In this document: piece by piece, positions 8,065-16,630 of the stretch
How positions within the stretch are numbered: position 1 is the stretch's first letter
Layout of the letters: each line of letters begins with the position of its first letter
DNA from: Alicycliphilus denitrificans_A
GTDB lineage: Bacteria > Pseudomonadota > Gammaproteobacteria > Burkholderiales > Burkholderiaceae_C
Length of the DNA stretch: 64,000 nt
Reading direction: 5' to 3'
Assembly (NCBI RefSeq): GCF_044792555.1
Contig: NZ_CP126238.1
Span: 2,232,001 to 2,296,000, forward strand
Notes under the pieces: model-generated
Told to the model about the DNA's origin: nothing
Databases searched by the model: none
What the model saw: the letters and a program-made list of their open reading frames with translations, nothing else
Position numbers and translations under genes: made by a program

Positions 8065-8787
8065 CCACTGTCCGTTGATGAGGAGCTCATGCGGCATGAA
8101 GCGCGCCTTGTAACTCATCTTCGGGCTTTGCTCTATCCAGTAGCCCAGGTAGACATGGGGCAGCCCCAGGGCGTGCGCCTGCTGCAACTGCCACAGCACG
8201 TTGTAGGTGCCATAGCTGGCAGCGGGCTCGGGCTCGTAGAAGGTATAGACGGCGGAGATGCCGTCCTCCAGCACATCGAGGATGGACACCATCTTGAGCA
8301 CGCCCGGCTGGCCGTCCGCGCCGGGCTCGCGAAACTCCACCAGGCGTGAATTGACCCGGCTTTGCAGCAGGAACTGCGTGTACTGGTCGATGCTGTCCTG
8401 GTCCATGCCGCCACCGGCGTGGCGCGCGGACTGGTAGCGCAGGTACAGCTGGTAATGCTCAGGGACATAGCACAGGCGCAGCACGCGTGCCTGCAGGCCG
8501 GCGTGGCGCTTCCAGGCGCGGCGCTGGCTGCGGTCGGGGCGAAACGGCTCGACCAGCACGCGCAGCGGGGTGCAGGCCCGGCAGCCCTCGCAGTGCGGGC
8601 GGTAGGTGAACATGCCGCTGCGCCTGAAACCGCGTGCCACCAGGTCCGAATACACGGCGTTCTGGATCAGGTGGCTGGGCGTGGCCACCTGCGAGCGCGC
8701 CTGCCGGTCCGGCAAATAGCTGCACGGGTAGGGCGCCGTGGCATAGAACTGCAGGCTTTGTAGCGGAAGATCGTTGAGCTGGGTCAC
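8032..8787 (-). CDS. bpt: Aspartate/glutamate leucyl-transferase (Bpt/Ate family)
   Basis: A 251-residue bacterial ATE-family aminoacyl-tRNA-protein transferase. The N-terminus MTQLNDLPLQSLQFYATAPY and the motif CSYLPDRQARSQ are typical. Members with this bacterial architecture transfer Leu from Leu-tRNA onto N-terminal Asp or Glu, marking proteins for ClpS/ClpAP degradation. The cysteine cluster near residues 68-71 (HCEGCRACTPLR) matches the family's N-terminal conserved cysteines. The start overlaps the aat stop by 4 bases, giving a two-gene N-degron operon. The C-terminal codons lie in a dispersed repeat, so the tail is probably strain-variable. Confidence 0.92.
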   Translation of the reverse strand: MTQLNDLPLQSLQFYATAPYPCSYLPDRQARSQVATPSHLIQNAVYSDLVARGFRRSGMFTYRPHCEGCRACTPLRVLVEPFRPDRSQRRAWKRHAGLQARVLRLCYVPEHYQLYLRYQSARHAGGGMDQDSIDQYTQFLLQSRVNSRLVEFREPGADGQPGVLKMVSILDVLEDGISAVYTFYEPEPAASYGTYNVLWQLQQAHALGLPHVYLGYWIEQSPKMSYKARFMPHELLINGQWNKAKTHAHKA

Positions 8788-9584
8788 ACAGCCGGCGTCA
8801 CGGATAGAAGTTCATCCCAGTATACGGATTCGAAGTGCCAGTTGCAGGCCGGTTGCAAGCGTGCATCATCGACATGGCGCAGGAACTGGGCGCGCTCCAC
8901 CTCGCGCGCGCCCAGCGACGCCAGGTGGCCGGTGTTCTGCTGGCAGTCGATGAGCTGCACGCCCTCGCGCCGGCACAGGCAGATGAGCGCCGCGAGCGCG
9001 ATCTTCGAGGCGTCGGTGGCATGCGCGAACATCGACTCGCCGAACACCGCGCGCCCCAGCGCCACGCAATACAGCCCGCCGACGAGCCGGCCATCCACCC
9101 AGGTCTCCACGCTGTGGGCGTGGCCTGCGGCGTGCAGCGCCTCATAGGCCGCGACCATGGCTGGCACGATCCAGGTGCCGTCCTGGCCGGCGCGCGGCGT
9201 CTGCGCGCAGGCGTGGATCACGGCGGAAAAGTCGCTGTCGATGCGCAGCTCGCAGCCCGGCGTGGCGCGAAAGCGCTGCAGCACGCGGCGCAGCGAGCGG
9301 TGCAGGCGGAATTCGGCCACGGGCAGCACCATGCGCGGGTCGGGGCTCCACCACAGGATGGGCTGGCCGGCGCTGAACCAGGGGAAGATGCCCTGCCGGT
9401 AGGCCGCGAGCAGGTAGGAAACACTCAGCTCGCCGCCGGCCGCCAGCAGCCCGGGGGCCGGGGAGGCTGCGTCCCAGCTGCGGCTGGGGTGCGGAAAACC
9501 GTCGGGTGATTGGATCCAGGGCAGGGAAGAGGACACGCGAGGAGAAGAAAGCCGGCCAGTGCCAGCATTGTCTCCCGGATCCAT
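8784..9584 (-). CDS. aat: Leucyl/phenylalanyl-tRNA-protein transferase
   Basis: A 266-residue Aat protein. It moves Leu or Phe from tRNA onto N-terminal Lys or Arg, the first step of the bacterial N-end rule. Family motifs are visible: LLAAGGELSVSYLLAAYRQG, then GIFPWFS and ILWWSPDPRMVL near the N-terminal third, and the later GGLYCVALGRAVFGESMF. The first 30 or so residues are variable. I took the ATG at 9584; a later start is possible. It forms an operon with bpt (ATGA overlap), so both N-degron transferases are made together. Confidence 0.93.
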   Translation of the reverse strand: MDPGDNAGTGRLSSPRVSSSLPWIQSPDGFPHPSRSWDAASPAPGLLAAGGELSVSYLLAAYRQGIFPWFSAGQPILWWSPDPRMVLPVAEFRLHRSLRRVLQRFRATPGCELRIDSDFSAVIHACAQTPRAGQDGTWIVPAMVAAYEALHAAGHAHSVETWVDGRLVGGLYCVALGRAVFGESMFAHATDASKIALAALICLCRREGVQLIDCQQNTGHLASLGAREVERAQFLRHVDDARLQPACNWHFESVYWDELLSVTPAV

Positions 9585-9592
9585 GCAGTCAA

Positions 9593-11041
9593 TCAGGCCA
9601 GCGTATAGGCCGTTTTCACCGTGGTGTAGAACTCCTGCGCATAGCGCCCCTGCTCGCGCGGCCCGTAGCTGCTGCCCTTGCGCCCGCCGAACGGCACGTG
9701 GTAGTCCACGCCCGCCGTGGGCAGGTTGACCATCACCATGCCGGCCTGGCTGTGGCGCTTGAAATGCGTGGCGAGCTTGAGACTCGTGGTGGCGATGCCG
9801 GCCGACAGGCCGAACGGCGTGTCGTTGGCGACGTGAAGCGCCTCCTCGTAGTCCTTCACGCGGATCACGCTGGCCACGGGGCCGAACACCTCCTCGCGGT
9901 TGATGCGCATCGCGGGGGTGCTGTCCACGAACAGCGTGGGCGCCATGAAGAAGCCCGCCTTGCCGCTGCCGGTGTGGCAGGCCACGCGGCTGCCGCCCGC
10001 GGCCAATTGGGCGCCCTCGGCCTTGGCGATCTCCACGTAGCAGAGATCCTGCTCCAGCTGCGCCTGGCTGACCACCGGGCCCATGTCGGTGCCGGCGGTG
10101 CGTGCGTCGCCCACCTTGATGCGGGCCATGCGCTCCTGCAGCGCCGCTATGAAGGCCGGGTAGATCCTGTCGGTGACGATCAGGCGGCTCGACGCCGTGC
10201 AGCGCTGGCCCGTGGAGTAGAAGCCGCTTTGCGCCGACAGCTCTACCGCCTGCGGCAAATCGGCATCGTCCAGCACCACCTGCGGGTTCTTGCCGCCCAT
10301 CTCCAGCTGCACCTTCTTGCCGGACTTCACGCAGGCCTCGGCAATGCCGCGGCCCACGCCCACCGAGCCGGTGAAGCTGATGGCCGCCACGCCGGGGTGG
10401 TTCACCAGCGCCTCGCCGATCACGCGCCCGGGCCCCATCACCAGGTTGAACACCCCGGCCGGGATGCCGCTCTTGTGGATGATCTCGGCCAGCGCCCAGG
10501 CGCTGGCGGGCACCAGGTCGGCGGGCTTCAGCACCACGCAGTTGCCAAAGGCCAGGGCCGGGGCGATCTTCCAGGCCGGAATGGCGATGGGGAAGTTCCA
10601 GGGCGTGATCAGGCCGACCACGCCGATGGGCTCGCGCGTGATCTCCACGCCAATGCCGGGGCGCACGGAGGGCAGGGCCTCTCCGCCCAAGCGCAGGCAT
10701 TCGCCGGCGAAGAACTTGAAGATCTGGCCCGCGCGGGCGACCTCGCCGATGGCCTCGGGCCGGGTCTTGCCCTCCTCGCGCGCCAGCAGGTCGCCGAGCT
10801 CCTCCTTGCGCGCCAGGATCTCGTTGCCGATCCTGTCCAGCGCGTCGTGGCGCGCCTGGATGCCCGAGGTGCTCCAGACCGGGAAGGCGGCGGTGGCGGC
10901 GGCCACGGCGGCCTGCACGTCGGCGGCATCGCCCTGGGCGTATTCGCCGATCACGTCGGACAGGTCGCTGGGGTTGGTGTTGGGGGCGCAGGACGCGCCG
11001 GGGGTCCATTGGCCGTTGATGAGGTTGTGGTACTGGGTCAT
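9593..11041 (-). CDS. 2-oxoglutarate semialdehyde dehydrogenase (aldehyde dehydrogenase family)
   Basis: A 482-residue NAD(P)-dependent aldehyde dehydrogenase. Catalytic residues are visible: N149 (in PWNFP), K172, E247 (in LEMGGKNP) and C281 (in STGQRCTASS). Substrate is inferred from context. The gene is last in the minus-strand aldarate cluster, after gudD, and the pathway with KdgD needs an enzyme turning 2,5-dioxopentanoate into 2-oxoglutarate. Cytoplasmic. A copy of the dispersed palindromic repeat lies directly upstream and separates it from gudD, so it may have its own promoter or be expressed by read-through. Confidence 0.88.
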   Translation of the reverse strand: MTQYHNLINGQWTPGASCAPNTNPSDLSDVIGEYAQGDAADVQAAVAAATAAFPVWSTSGIQARHDALDRIGNEILARKEELGDLLAREEGKTRPEAIGEVARAGQIFKFFAGECLRLGGEALPSVRPGIGVEITREPIGVVGLITPWNFPIAIPAWKIAPALAFGNCVVLKPADLVPASAWALAEIIHKSGIPAGVFNLVMGPGRVIGEALVNHPGVAAISFTGSVGVGRGIAEACVKSGKKVQLEMGGKNPQVVLDDADLPQAVELSAQSGFYSTGQRCTASSRLIVTDRIYPAFIAALQERMARIKVGDARTAGTDMGPVVSQAQLEQDLCYVEIAKAEGAQLAAGGSRVACHTGSGKAGFFMAPTLFVDSTPAMRINREEVFGPVASVIRVKDYEEALHVANDTPFGLSAGIATTSLKLATHFKRHSQAGMVMVNLPTAGVDYHVPFGGRKGSSYGPREQGRYAQEFYTTVKTAYTLA

Positions 11042-11049
11042 GGTTTTTT

Positions 11050-11106
11050 AAGGGTTTTTGGCCGCCAACGCCCGGTGGGTGGGCGCTGGCAGCTATCAAA
11101 AAATAG
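11050..11106. repeat. Dispersed palindromic repeat, copy 3 (inverted orientation)
   Basis: On the minus strand this reads CTATTTTTTGATAGCTGCC, then AGCGCCCACCCACCGGGCGTT, then GGCGGCCAAAAACCC. It is the same element as the other copies but reversed, filling most of the 70 bases between gudD and the aldehyde dehydrogenase gene. The CTAT...ATAG arm and the GCGCCC...GGGCGT arm are both recognisable. Confidence 0.65.
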
Positions 11107-11111
11107 GATGA

Positions 11112-12449
11112 TCAGCGCACCATGCAGGGGCGCTTGTTGTCGAACTTCCAGCCCGGGATCAGGTACTGCATGGCCATGGCGTCGTCGCGCGCACCCAGGC
11201 CGTGCTCCAGGTACAGGGCGTTCGCGTGCTTGAGGGCCTCGCGGTCCACGGTCACGCCCAGACCCGGGGTCTTCGGCACTTCGACGAAGCCGCCCTTGAT
11301 CTGCAGGGGTTGCTGCGTCAGGTACTGGCCGTCCTGCCAGATCCAGTGCGTGTCGATGGCCGTGACCTTGCCCGGCACGGCGGCGGCCACGTGGGTGAAC
11401 ATGGCCAGCGAGATGTCGAAGTGGTTGTTGGAGTGCGAGCCCCAGGTCAGGCCCCAGTCGCGGCAGGTCTGGCCCACGCGCACCGAGCCGGACATGGTCC
11501 AGAAATGCGGGTCGGCCAGCGGAATGTCCACCGACTGCAGCGCCAGCGCGTGCACCATCTGGCGCCAGTCGGTGGCGATCATGTTGGTGGCCGTGGGCAG
11601 GCCGGTGGCACGGCGGAACTCGGCCATGACCTCGCGGCCCGAGAAGCCGCCCTCGGCGCCGCAGGGGTCCTCGGCATAGGCCAGCACGCCGCGCATGTCG
11701 CGCATCAGGCGGATGGCGTCCTTCAAGAGCCAGCCGCCGTTGGGGTCCAGCGTCACGCGGGCCTGGGGAAAGCGCCGGGCCAGGGCGGTGACGGCCTCGA
11801 CCTCCTGCTCGCCGGCCAGCACGCCGCCCTTGAGCTTGAAGTCGTTGAAGCCGTAGCGCGCATGGGCGGCCTCGGCCTGGCGCACTACTGATGCGGGCGT
11901 CATGGCCTCCATGTGGCGCACCTGGGTCCAATCGTCGCTGCCGCTCTGGTCCTCGCCGGGCTTGATGTAGGGCAGGCCGGTCCTGCCGCTCGGGCCGACG
12001 AAGAACAGGTAGCCCAGCATCTCCACCCGCTCGCGCTGCTGGCCCTCGCCGAGCAGCGCAGCCACGGGCACGCCCAGGTGCTGGCCCAGCAGGTCCAGCA
12101 GGCAGGATTCGATGGCCGTGACGGCATGCACGGCGATGCGCAGGTCGAAGGTCTGCAGGCCGCGCCCGCCCGTGTCGCGGCCCTCCAGGGCCTTTTGCAG
12201 TTGCTGCAGCAGTTGCAGGTGTCGGCCTATGGACTGGCCGATGAGCACGCCCCTGCTGTCCTCCAGCGCCTGGCGGATGCCCTCGCCGCCCGGTACCTCG
12301 CCCACGCCGGTGCGGCCGGCGCTGTCGTGGATCAGCACCACGTTGCGCGTGAAATAGGGCGCGTGTGCGCCACTCAGGTTCATCAGCATGCCGTCGCGGC
12401 CGGCGACGGGGATGACTTCGATGTCGGTGATGGTCGGTGTCTGGGACAT
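11112..12449 (-). CDS. gudD: Glucarate dehydratase
   Basis: A 445-residue enolase-superfamily enzyme that dehydrates D-glucarate to 5-dehydro-4-deoxy-D-glucarate. The active-site set is visible: K205-x-K207 (FKLKGG), D235 and N237 (LDPNGG), E260 (AEDPCG), N289 (ATNM) and H339 (GSHSNNHFDIS). The length agrees with GudD, and the N-terminus (TDIEVIPVAGRDGMLMNLSG) is that of the family. It sits in a minus-strand run with a hydroxyacid dehydrogenase, a Bug receptor, kdgD and another Bug receptor. Expression is probably controlled by the FadR-type regulator at 16.6-17.4 kb. Confidence 0.93.
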   Translation of the reverse strand: MSQTPTITDIEVIPVAGRDGMLMNLSGAHAPYFTRNVVLIHDSAGRTGVGEVPGGEGIRQALEDSRGVLIGQSIGRHLQLLQQLQKALEGRDTGGRGLQTFDLRIAVHAVTAIESCLLDLLGQHLGVPVAALLGEGQQRERVEMLGYLFFVGPSGRTGLPYIKPGEDQSGSDDWTQVRHMEAMTPASVVRQAEAAHARYGFNDFKLKGGVLAGEQEVEAVTALARRFPQARVTLDPNGGWLLKDAIRLMRDMRGVLAYAEDPCGAEGGFSGREVMAEFRRATGLPTATNMIATDWRQMVHALALQSVDIPLADPHFWTMSGSVRVGQTCRDWGLTWGSHSNNHFDISLAMFTHVAAAVPGKVTAIDTHWIWQDGQYLTQQPLQIKGGFVEVPKTPGLGVTVDREALKHANALYLEHGLGARDDAMAMQYLIPGWKFDNKRPCMVR

Positions 12450-12484
12450 GGCTAGTGCAAACAAAAGGCGGGGTGGAAAGAGTG

Positions 12485-13477
12485 TCAGGCGGTCTGCGCC
12501 TGCCGGGCCGTGGCCGCAGCGGCGGACCAGGGCACCTCGGCCACGGGGCGGCCGGTGGCGATGCATTGCGCAAGGTTCTGCAGCACCAGGTCGGCCATGG
12601 CGTGCCGCGTCTCGTGCGTGCCGCTGGCGATGTGCGGGCTGAGCACCACGTTGTCCAGCGCCAGCAGCGCGGGCAGGGGATGGGGCTCGTCCTCGAACAC
12701 GTCCAGGCCCGCGCCGGCGATGCGGCCGTCCTGCAGCGCGGCCGCCAGGGCGGCCTCGTCGACCACGCTGCCGCGCGCCACGTTGACCAGGAAACCCTGC
12801 GGGCCCAGCGTGTCCAGCACCTCGGCGTTGACCAGGTGGCGCGTGGCGTCGCCGCCGGCGGCGGTGATGAGCAGGAAGTCGGCCCAGCGCGCCAGCTCCA
12901 GCAGCGAGGGCAGGTACTGGTGCGGCGAGCCCTCGACCGGGTGGCGATTGTGGTAGGCCACCTGCATGCCGAAGCCAGCCGCGCGCCGCGCCACGGCGCT
13001 GCCGATGCGGCCCATGCCGAAGATGCCCAGGCGCTTGCCGCTGGCGCGCGTCTGTATGCCAAAGCGCTGACGGCTCCAGTCGCCGCGGCGCACGAAGCGG
13101 TCGGCGGCCGACAGGCCGCGCGCTGCGTCGAGCAGCAGGGCGAAGGCCATGTCGGCCACGCAGTCGTCGAGCACGCCGGGCGTGTAGCCCACGCGCGCGC
13201 CGCGGCGCAGCAGCGATTCTTTGTCCAGCGCGTCGAAGCCTACGCCGAAGCTGCTGACGAAGCGCAGGTGGGGCAGGGCATCGACCACGCGCGCGGGCAG
13301 GCCCATGGCGGCCGAGGTCACCAGGTACTCGAAATGCGTGCCTTGCTCGGCGAGAAAGCGGTCGGGATCGGCCTGCTCGCTGAGCACGGCGACGTCGAAT
13401 TGCGCGGCGAGTTCACGGTCGAGCGCGGACAGGGGCATCCTGCCGTACTGGAGGAGGCGGGGAGGGCGTTGCGTCAT
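12485..13477 (-). CDS. D-2-hydroxyacid dehydrogenase (NAD(P)-dependent)
   Basis: A 330-residue D-isomer-specific dehydrogenase. The Rossmann motif is GIFGMGRIGSAVARR near residues 151-165. The catalytic triad residues R235 (in VARGSVVDE), E264 (in FEDEPHPL) and H282 (in SPHIASG) are all present. It most resembles hydroxypyruvate/glyoxylate reductases. Its place between gudD and a Bug receptor suggests it reduces or oxidises an acid that enters or leaves aldarate breakdown, for example tartronate or glycerate; that is a guess. The exact substrate cannot be read from the sequence. Confidence 0.88.
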   Translation of the reverse strand: MTQRPPRLLQYGRMPLSALDRELAAQFDVAVLSEQADPDRFLAEQGTHFEYLVTSAAMGLPARVVDALPHLRFVSSFGVGFDALDKESLLRRGARVGYTPGVLDDCVADMAFALLLDAARGLSAADRFVRRGDWSRQRFGIQTRASGKRLGIFGMGRIGSAVARRAAGFGMQVAYHNRHPVEGSPHQYLPSLLELARWADFLLITAAGGDATRHLVNAEVLDTLGPQGFLVNVARGSVVDEAALAAALQDGRIAGAGLDVFEDEPHPLPALLALDNVVLSPHIASGTHETRHAMADLVLQNLAQCIATGRPVAEVPWSAAAATARQAQTA

Positions 13478-13540
13478 GGGGTGCGTATGAAGGGGACCGG
13501 CGCGCGCAATCGGCTTGTGCCGGCCCCGGGGCGAGGAGGA

Positions 13541-14494
13541 TCAGTCCGCCGTGATTTTTCGGGCTTCGATCAGCGTCTTCCAGCGCGTGTACTCGCGCGC
13601 CTGGAAGGCCGCGAATTCCTCGGGCGTGTTGGCCACGATCTCCATGCCCTGGTCCGCCAGGCGCTTCTTCAGGACTGGTTCGCTGATGGCCTGGATGGCG
13701 GCGTCGGCCAGCTTCTTCTTCACCTCGGCGGAGAGGCCCTTGGGGGCGGCCATGCCCTGCCAGGAATAGACTTCGGCTCCCTTCACGCCGGCCTCGGCCA
13801 GCGTGGGCACGTCGGGCAGCACGGGCGAGCGCCTGTCGCCGGTGACGGCGATCGCATGCAGCTTGCCGGCGCGGATGTGCTGCAGCACGGCGTTCACGTT
13901 CTGGAACGAGAAGTCCACCTGGCCGCCGAGCAGGTCGTTGATGGCCGGCGCGCCACCCTTGTAGGGCACATGCACGCCCGAGGTGCCGCTTTGCTGCCAG
14001 AACAGCTCGGCCGACAGATGGTCCGACGAGCCGTTGCCCGAGCTGGCGAAGCTGATCTTGCCCGGCTGGGCCTTGAGCGCGGCCACCACCTCGGCCAAGG
14101 TGCGCGCCTTCTGCGCGGGCGAGGCCACGAGCACGTTGGGCGCCTGTACGGGCAGGGAGATGTAGTCGAAGTCCTTGACGGCGTCGTACGGTATGTTCTT
14201 CACCAGATGCGGCGCGATCACGAAGGGGCCGAGCGAGGCCACCAGCAGCGTGTAGCCGTCGGGCGCGGCGCGCTTGACCGCGGTGGCGCCAATGGTGCCG
14301 GTGGCGCCGGGGCGGTTGTCCACCACGAAGGGCTGGCCCAGCTTCTCGCCCATGTGCTGCGCCATGGCGCGGGCGATGGTGTCGGTGGAGCCGCCGGGCG
14401 GGAAGGGCACGATGATGTTCACGCTCTTGTCCGGCCAGGCGGCTGCGGCAGACAGGGCCACGCTGGCCGCGAGGGCCATGAGGACTTTCTTCAC
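13541..14494 (-). CDS. Bug/TctC-family periplasmic solute receptor 1
   Basis: A 317-residue tripartite-tricarboxylate-type receptor. The signal peptide is MKKVLMALAASVALSAAAAW, and the typical start of the mature protein follows (PDKSVNIIVPFPPGGSTDTIAR). The family motif PYKGGAPAINDLLGGQVD is present in the middle. Such proteins bind carboxylates in the periplasm; no TctA/TctB membrane partners are in the window. Proximity to kdgD and gudD suggests an aldarate or a related acid as ligand. It is one of three Bug proteins in this cluster, and they share the family fold but are not close copies. Confidence 0.9.
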   Translation of the reverse strand: MKKVLMALAASVALSAAAAWPDKSVNIIVPFPPGGSTDTIARAMAQHMGEKLGQPFVVDNRPGATGTIGATAVKRAAPDGYTLLVASLGPFVIAPHLVKNIPYDAVKDFDYISLPVQAPNVLVASPAQKARTLAEVVAALKAQPGKISFASSGNGSSDHLSAELFWQQSGTSGVHVPYKGGAPAINDLLGGQVDFSFQNVNAVLQHIRAGKLHAIAVTGDRRSPVLPDVPTLAEAGVKGAEVYSWQGMAAPKGLSAEVKKKLADAAIQAISEPVLKKRLADQGMEIVANTPEEFAAFQAREYTRWKTLIEARKITAD

Positions 14495-14558
14495 GGTTTT
14501 GCTCCTTGGTTTCTTGTATGCATGGGCGGCCCCGCCAGCGGTGGGCGGGGCCTGGGTA

Positions 14559-15470
14559 TCAGACGGGTTCCACCTTGCGGATCAGCTCGGCCAGCATCTC
14601 GACCTCGTCGGCCTTCAGGTCGGCCAGCGGCGGGCGCACCGGGCCGGCGGGGTGGCCGACGATCCTGGCGCCGGCCTTGATGATGCTCACGGCATAGCCC
14701 GCGCTGCGGTTGCGGATCTCCAGGTAGGGCATGAAGAAGTCCTTGAGCAGCCGGTGCTGGGTGGCCTGGTCGTCGTTCTTCACGGCCTGGTAGAAGCGCA
14801 TCGCCGTCCTGGGGATGAAGTTGAAGACGGCCGAGGAGTACACGGGCGTGCCCAGCGCCTTGTAGGCTGCGGCATAGACCTCGGCCGTGGGCAGGCCGCC
14901 CAGGTAGGCCAGGCGGTCGCCCATGGTCAGGTACATGGCGGACATGGCCTCGATGTCGCCCACGCCGTCCTTGAAGCCCACCAGGTTGGGGTTGCGCTCG
15001 CACAGGCGCGCCACGGTCTCGGGCGTGAAGCGACTCATGCCGCGGTTGTAGATGATCACGCCGAAGTCCACGCTCCTGCACACGGCCTCCACATGCGCGG
15101 CCAGGCCTTCCTGGCTGGCTTCGGTCATGTAGTGCGGCATGAGCAGGATGCCGTGCGCGCCGGCCTTCTCGGCCGCCTGGGCGCATTCGATGGCAAAGCG
15201 CGTGGGGCCGCCGGCGCCGGCAATGATGGGCACCTTGCCGCGGCAGGTGTTCACGGCCGTCTGGATGATGCCGGGGTACTCGCTGGCCGTGAGCGAGAAG
15301 TATTCCCCCGTGCCGCCGGCGGCAAACAGGGCGCTGGCACCAAACGGGGCCAGCCATTCCAGGCGTGCGGCATAGCTCTTGGCATCGAAGTCGCCGTTGG
15401 CATCGAAGTCGGTGATGGGAAACGACAGCAAGCCGGAGCTCATCACGTTCTTGAGGTCTTGGGGAGTCAT
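14559..15470 (-). CDS. kdgD: 5-dehydro-4-deoxyglucarate dehydratase
   Basis: A 303-residue DHDPS/NAL-family aldolase-fold enzyme. It converts 5-dehydro-4-deoxy-D-glucarate to 2,5-dioxopentanoate with loss of water and CO2. The Schiff-base lysine is K167 (in LVGFKDGVGD) and the partner tyrosine is Y141 (in VIIYNRGMSR). The N-terminus MTPQDLKNVMSSGLLSFPIT is characteristic of KdgD. It links gudD/garD products to the aldehyde dehydrogenase at 9.6-11.0 kb, giving a complete route to 2-oxoglutarate in this cluster. Confidence 0.93.
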   Translation of the reverse strand: MTPQDLKNVMSSGLLSFPITDFDANGDFDAKSYAARLEWLAPFGASALFAAGGTGEYFSLTASEYPGIIQTAVNTCRGKVPIIAGAGGPTRFAIECAQAAEKAGAHGILLMPHYMTEASQEGLAAHVEAVCRSVDFGVIIYNRGMSRFTPETVARLCERNPNLVGFKDGVGDIEAMSAMYLTMGDRLAYLGGLPTAEVYAAAYKALGTPVYSSAVFNFIPRTAMRFYQAVKNDDQATQHRLLKDFFMPYLEIRNRSAGYAVSIIKAGARIVGHPAGPVRPPLADLKADEVEMLAELIRKVEPV

Positions 15471-15554
15471 GTCAGTCTTTCTTTCGGAGCCGCGGCGCGG
15501 CGGGTTGGGAGCGATGGGTGAAGTGGATGTGTGGTGAATGTGTGGGTCGGGCGG

Positions 15555-16523
15555 TCAGTCAAGCTGCAGCTTTTCCTGCTGCACGACCTTGGCCCAGCGG
15601 TCGCGCTCGGCGGCGAAGAAGCCGTCCACCTCGGCGGGCGACATGGTCACCACCTCGGCGCCCTGGCCCGTGAGGCGCGCGCGCACCTCGGGGTTGCGGA
15701 TGGCGGCCACCAGCGTTTCGCCCAGGCGCCGGACGATGGCCGGCGGCGTGCCCGCGGGCAGCATCACGCCCTGCCAGGAGCCGGTCTCGAAGCCGGATGC
15801 GCCCTGCTCGGCGATGGTGGGCGAGGCGCCGATCAGCGGCATGCGCTCGCGCTTGGACACGCCCAGCAGCTTGAGCTTGCCGCTCTGCACATGGGGGTAG
15901 GTGGCCAGCATGCCGTTCATCAGCACCTGGGTCTGGCCGGCGACCGTGTCCTGCACCGACTGCACGCCGCCCTTGTAGGGCACGTAGACCCACTTGGCGC
16001 CCGTGGCCCGCGCCAGCTCCACGCCGGCCAGGTGCGGCGCGCTGCCCGTGGCGGTGACGGCGAAGTTCAGGTCACTGGTCTTGGACAGTTCCACCAGCTC
16101 CTTCAGGTTGTTGGCCTTGACCGAGGGATGCACCACCAGCAGGTGGGGCGAATAGGCCAGCATGGCCGCGCCGCGCAGGTCCTTGGAGGGGTTGAAGGGA
16201 AGCCTGGTATAGACAGAGGGACTGATGGCCAGCGCGCCCAGGTCGCACAGCAGCAGGGTGTAGCCGTCGGGTGCGGACTTGGCCACGAAGTCGGCGCCCA
16301 GGTTGCCGTTGGCGCCGGGTTTGTTCTCCACGATGACCGGCTGTTTGAGTGATGCCGACAGCTGCTGGCTGATGGAGCGCGCAATGATGTCCGAGCTACC
16401 GCCGGGCGGGTAGGGCACGACGATCTTCAGCGGGCGGCTGGGCCATGGGTCGGCGGCGTGGGCCAGGGTGGCGCTGCAGGCGAGCGCGGCACAGGCTAGA
16501 GCAAGACGGCGGGTCAAGGTCAT
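15555..16523 (-). CDS. Bug/TctC-family periplasmic solute receptor 2
   Basis: A 322-residue receptor with signal peptide (MTLTRRLALACAALACSATL, cleavage near AHAADPW). The family start of the mature part is PLKIVVPYPPGGSSDIIARS, and the central PYKGGVQSVQDTVAGQTQV is the usual conserved stretch. As the first gene of the minus-strand aldarate run it lies just downstream of an intergenic stretch with the motif GTCATCGTACAACAT, so it is probably controlled by the adjacent GntR-family protein. Ligand unknown, presumably glucarate, galactarate or a related acid. No membrane permease genes accompany it. Confidence 0.9.
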   Translation of the reverse strand: MTLTRRLALACAALACSATLAHAADPWPSRPLKIVVPYPPGGSSDIIARSISQQLSASLKQPVIVENKPGANGNLGADFVAKSAPDGYTLLLCDLGALAISPSVYTRLPFNPSKDLRGAAMLAYSPHLLVVHPSVKANNLKELVELSKTSDLNFAVTATGSAPHLAGVELARATGAKWVYVPYKGGVQSVQDTVAGQTQVLMNGMLATYPHVQSGKLKLLGVSKRERMPLIGASPTIAEQGASGFETGSWQGVMLPAGTPPAIVRRLGETLVAAIRNPEVRARLTGQGAEVVTMSPAEVDGFFAAERDRWAKVVQQEKLQLD

Positions 16524-16556
16524 GCGATGTCTCCGAGTGCGGATGTTTTGTTATAT

Positions 16557-16571
16557 GTCATCGTACAACAT
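16557..16571. promoter_or_regulatory. Putative operator of the FadR-type regulator, site A
   Basis: GTCATCGTACAACAT lies upstream of the second Bug receptor gene and just downstream of the regulator gene. It matches GTCATCAGACAACAT upstream of the regulator at 13 of 15 positions; the two differences are adjacent and central. Read on the other strand, TTGTACGATGAC has the spaced GT...AC form of GntR/FadR sites. The site sits next to an AT-rich stretch (TTTTGTTATAT) that could hold the promoter. Confidence 0.6.
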
Positions 16572-16630
16572 GAATTATGACAAGGCAATCACTTTTTCAT
16601 GCCGCGGATGAACTATCCGCAGCCGGCCTG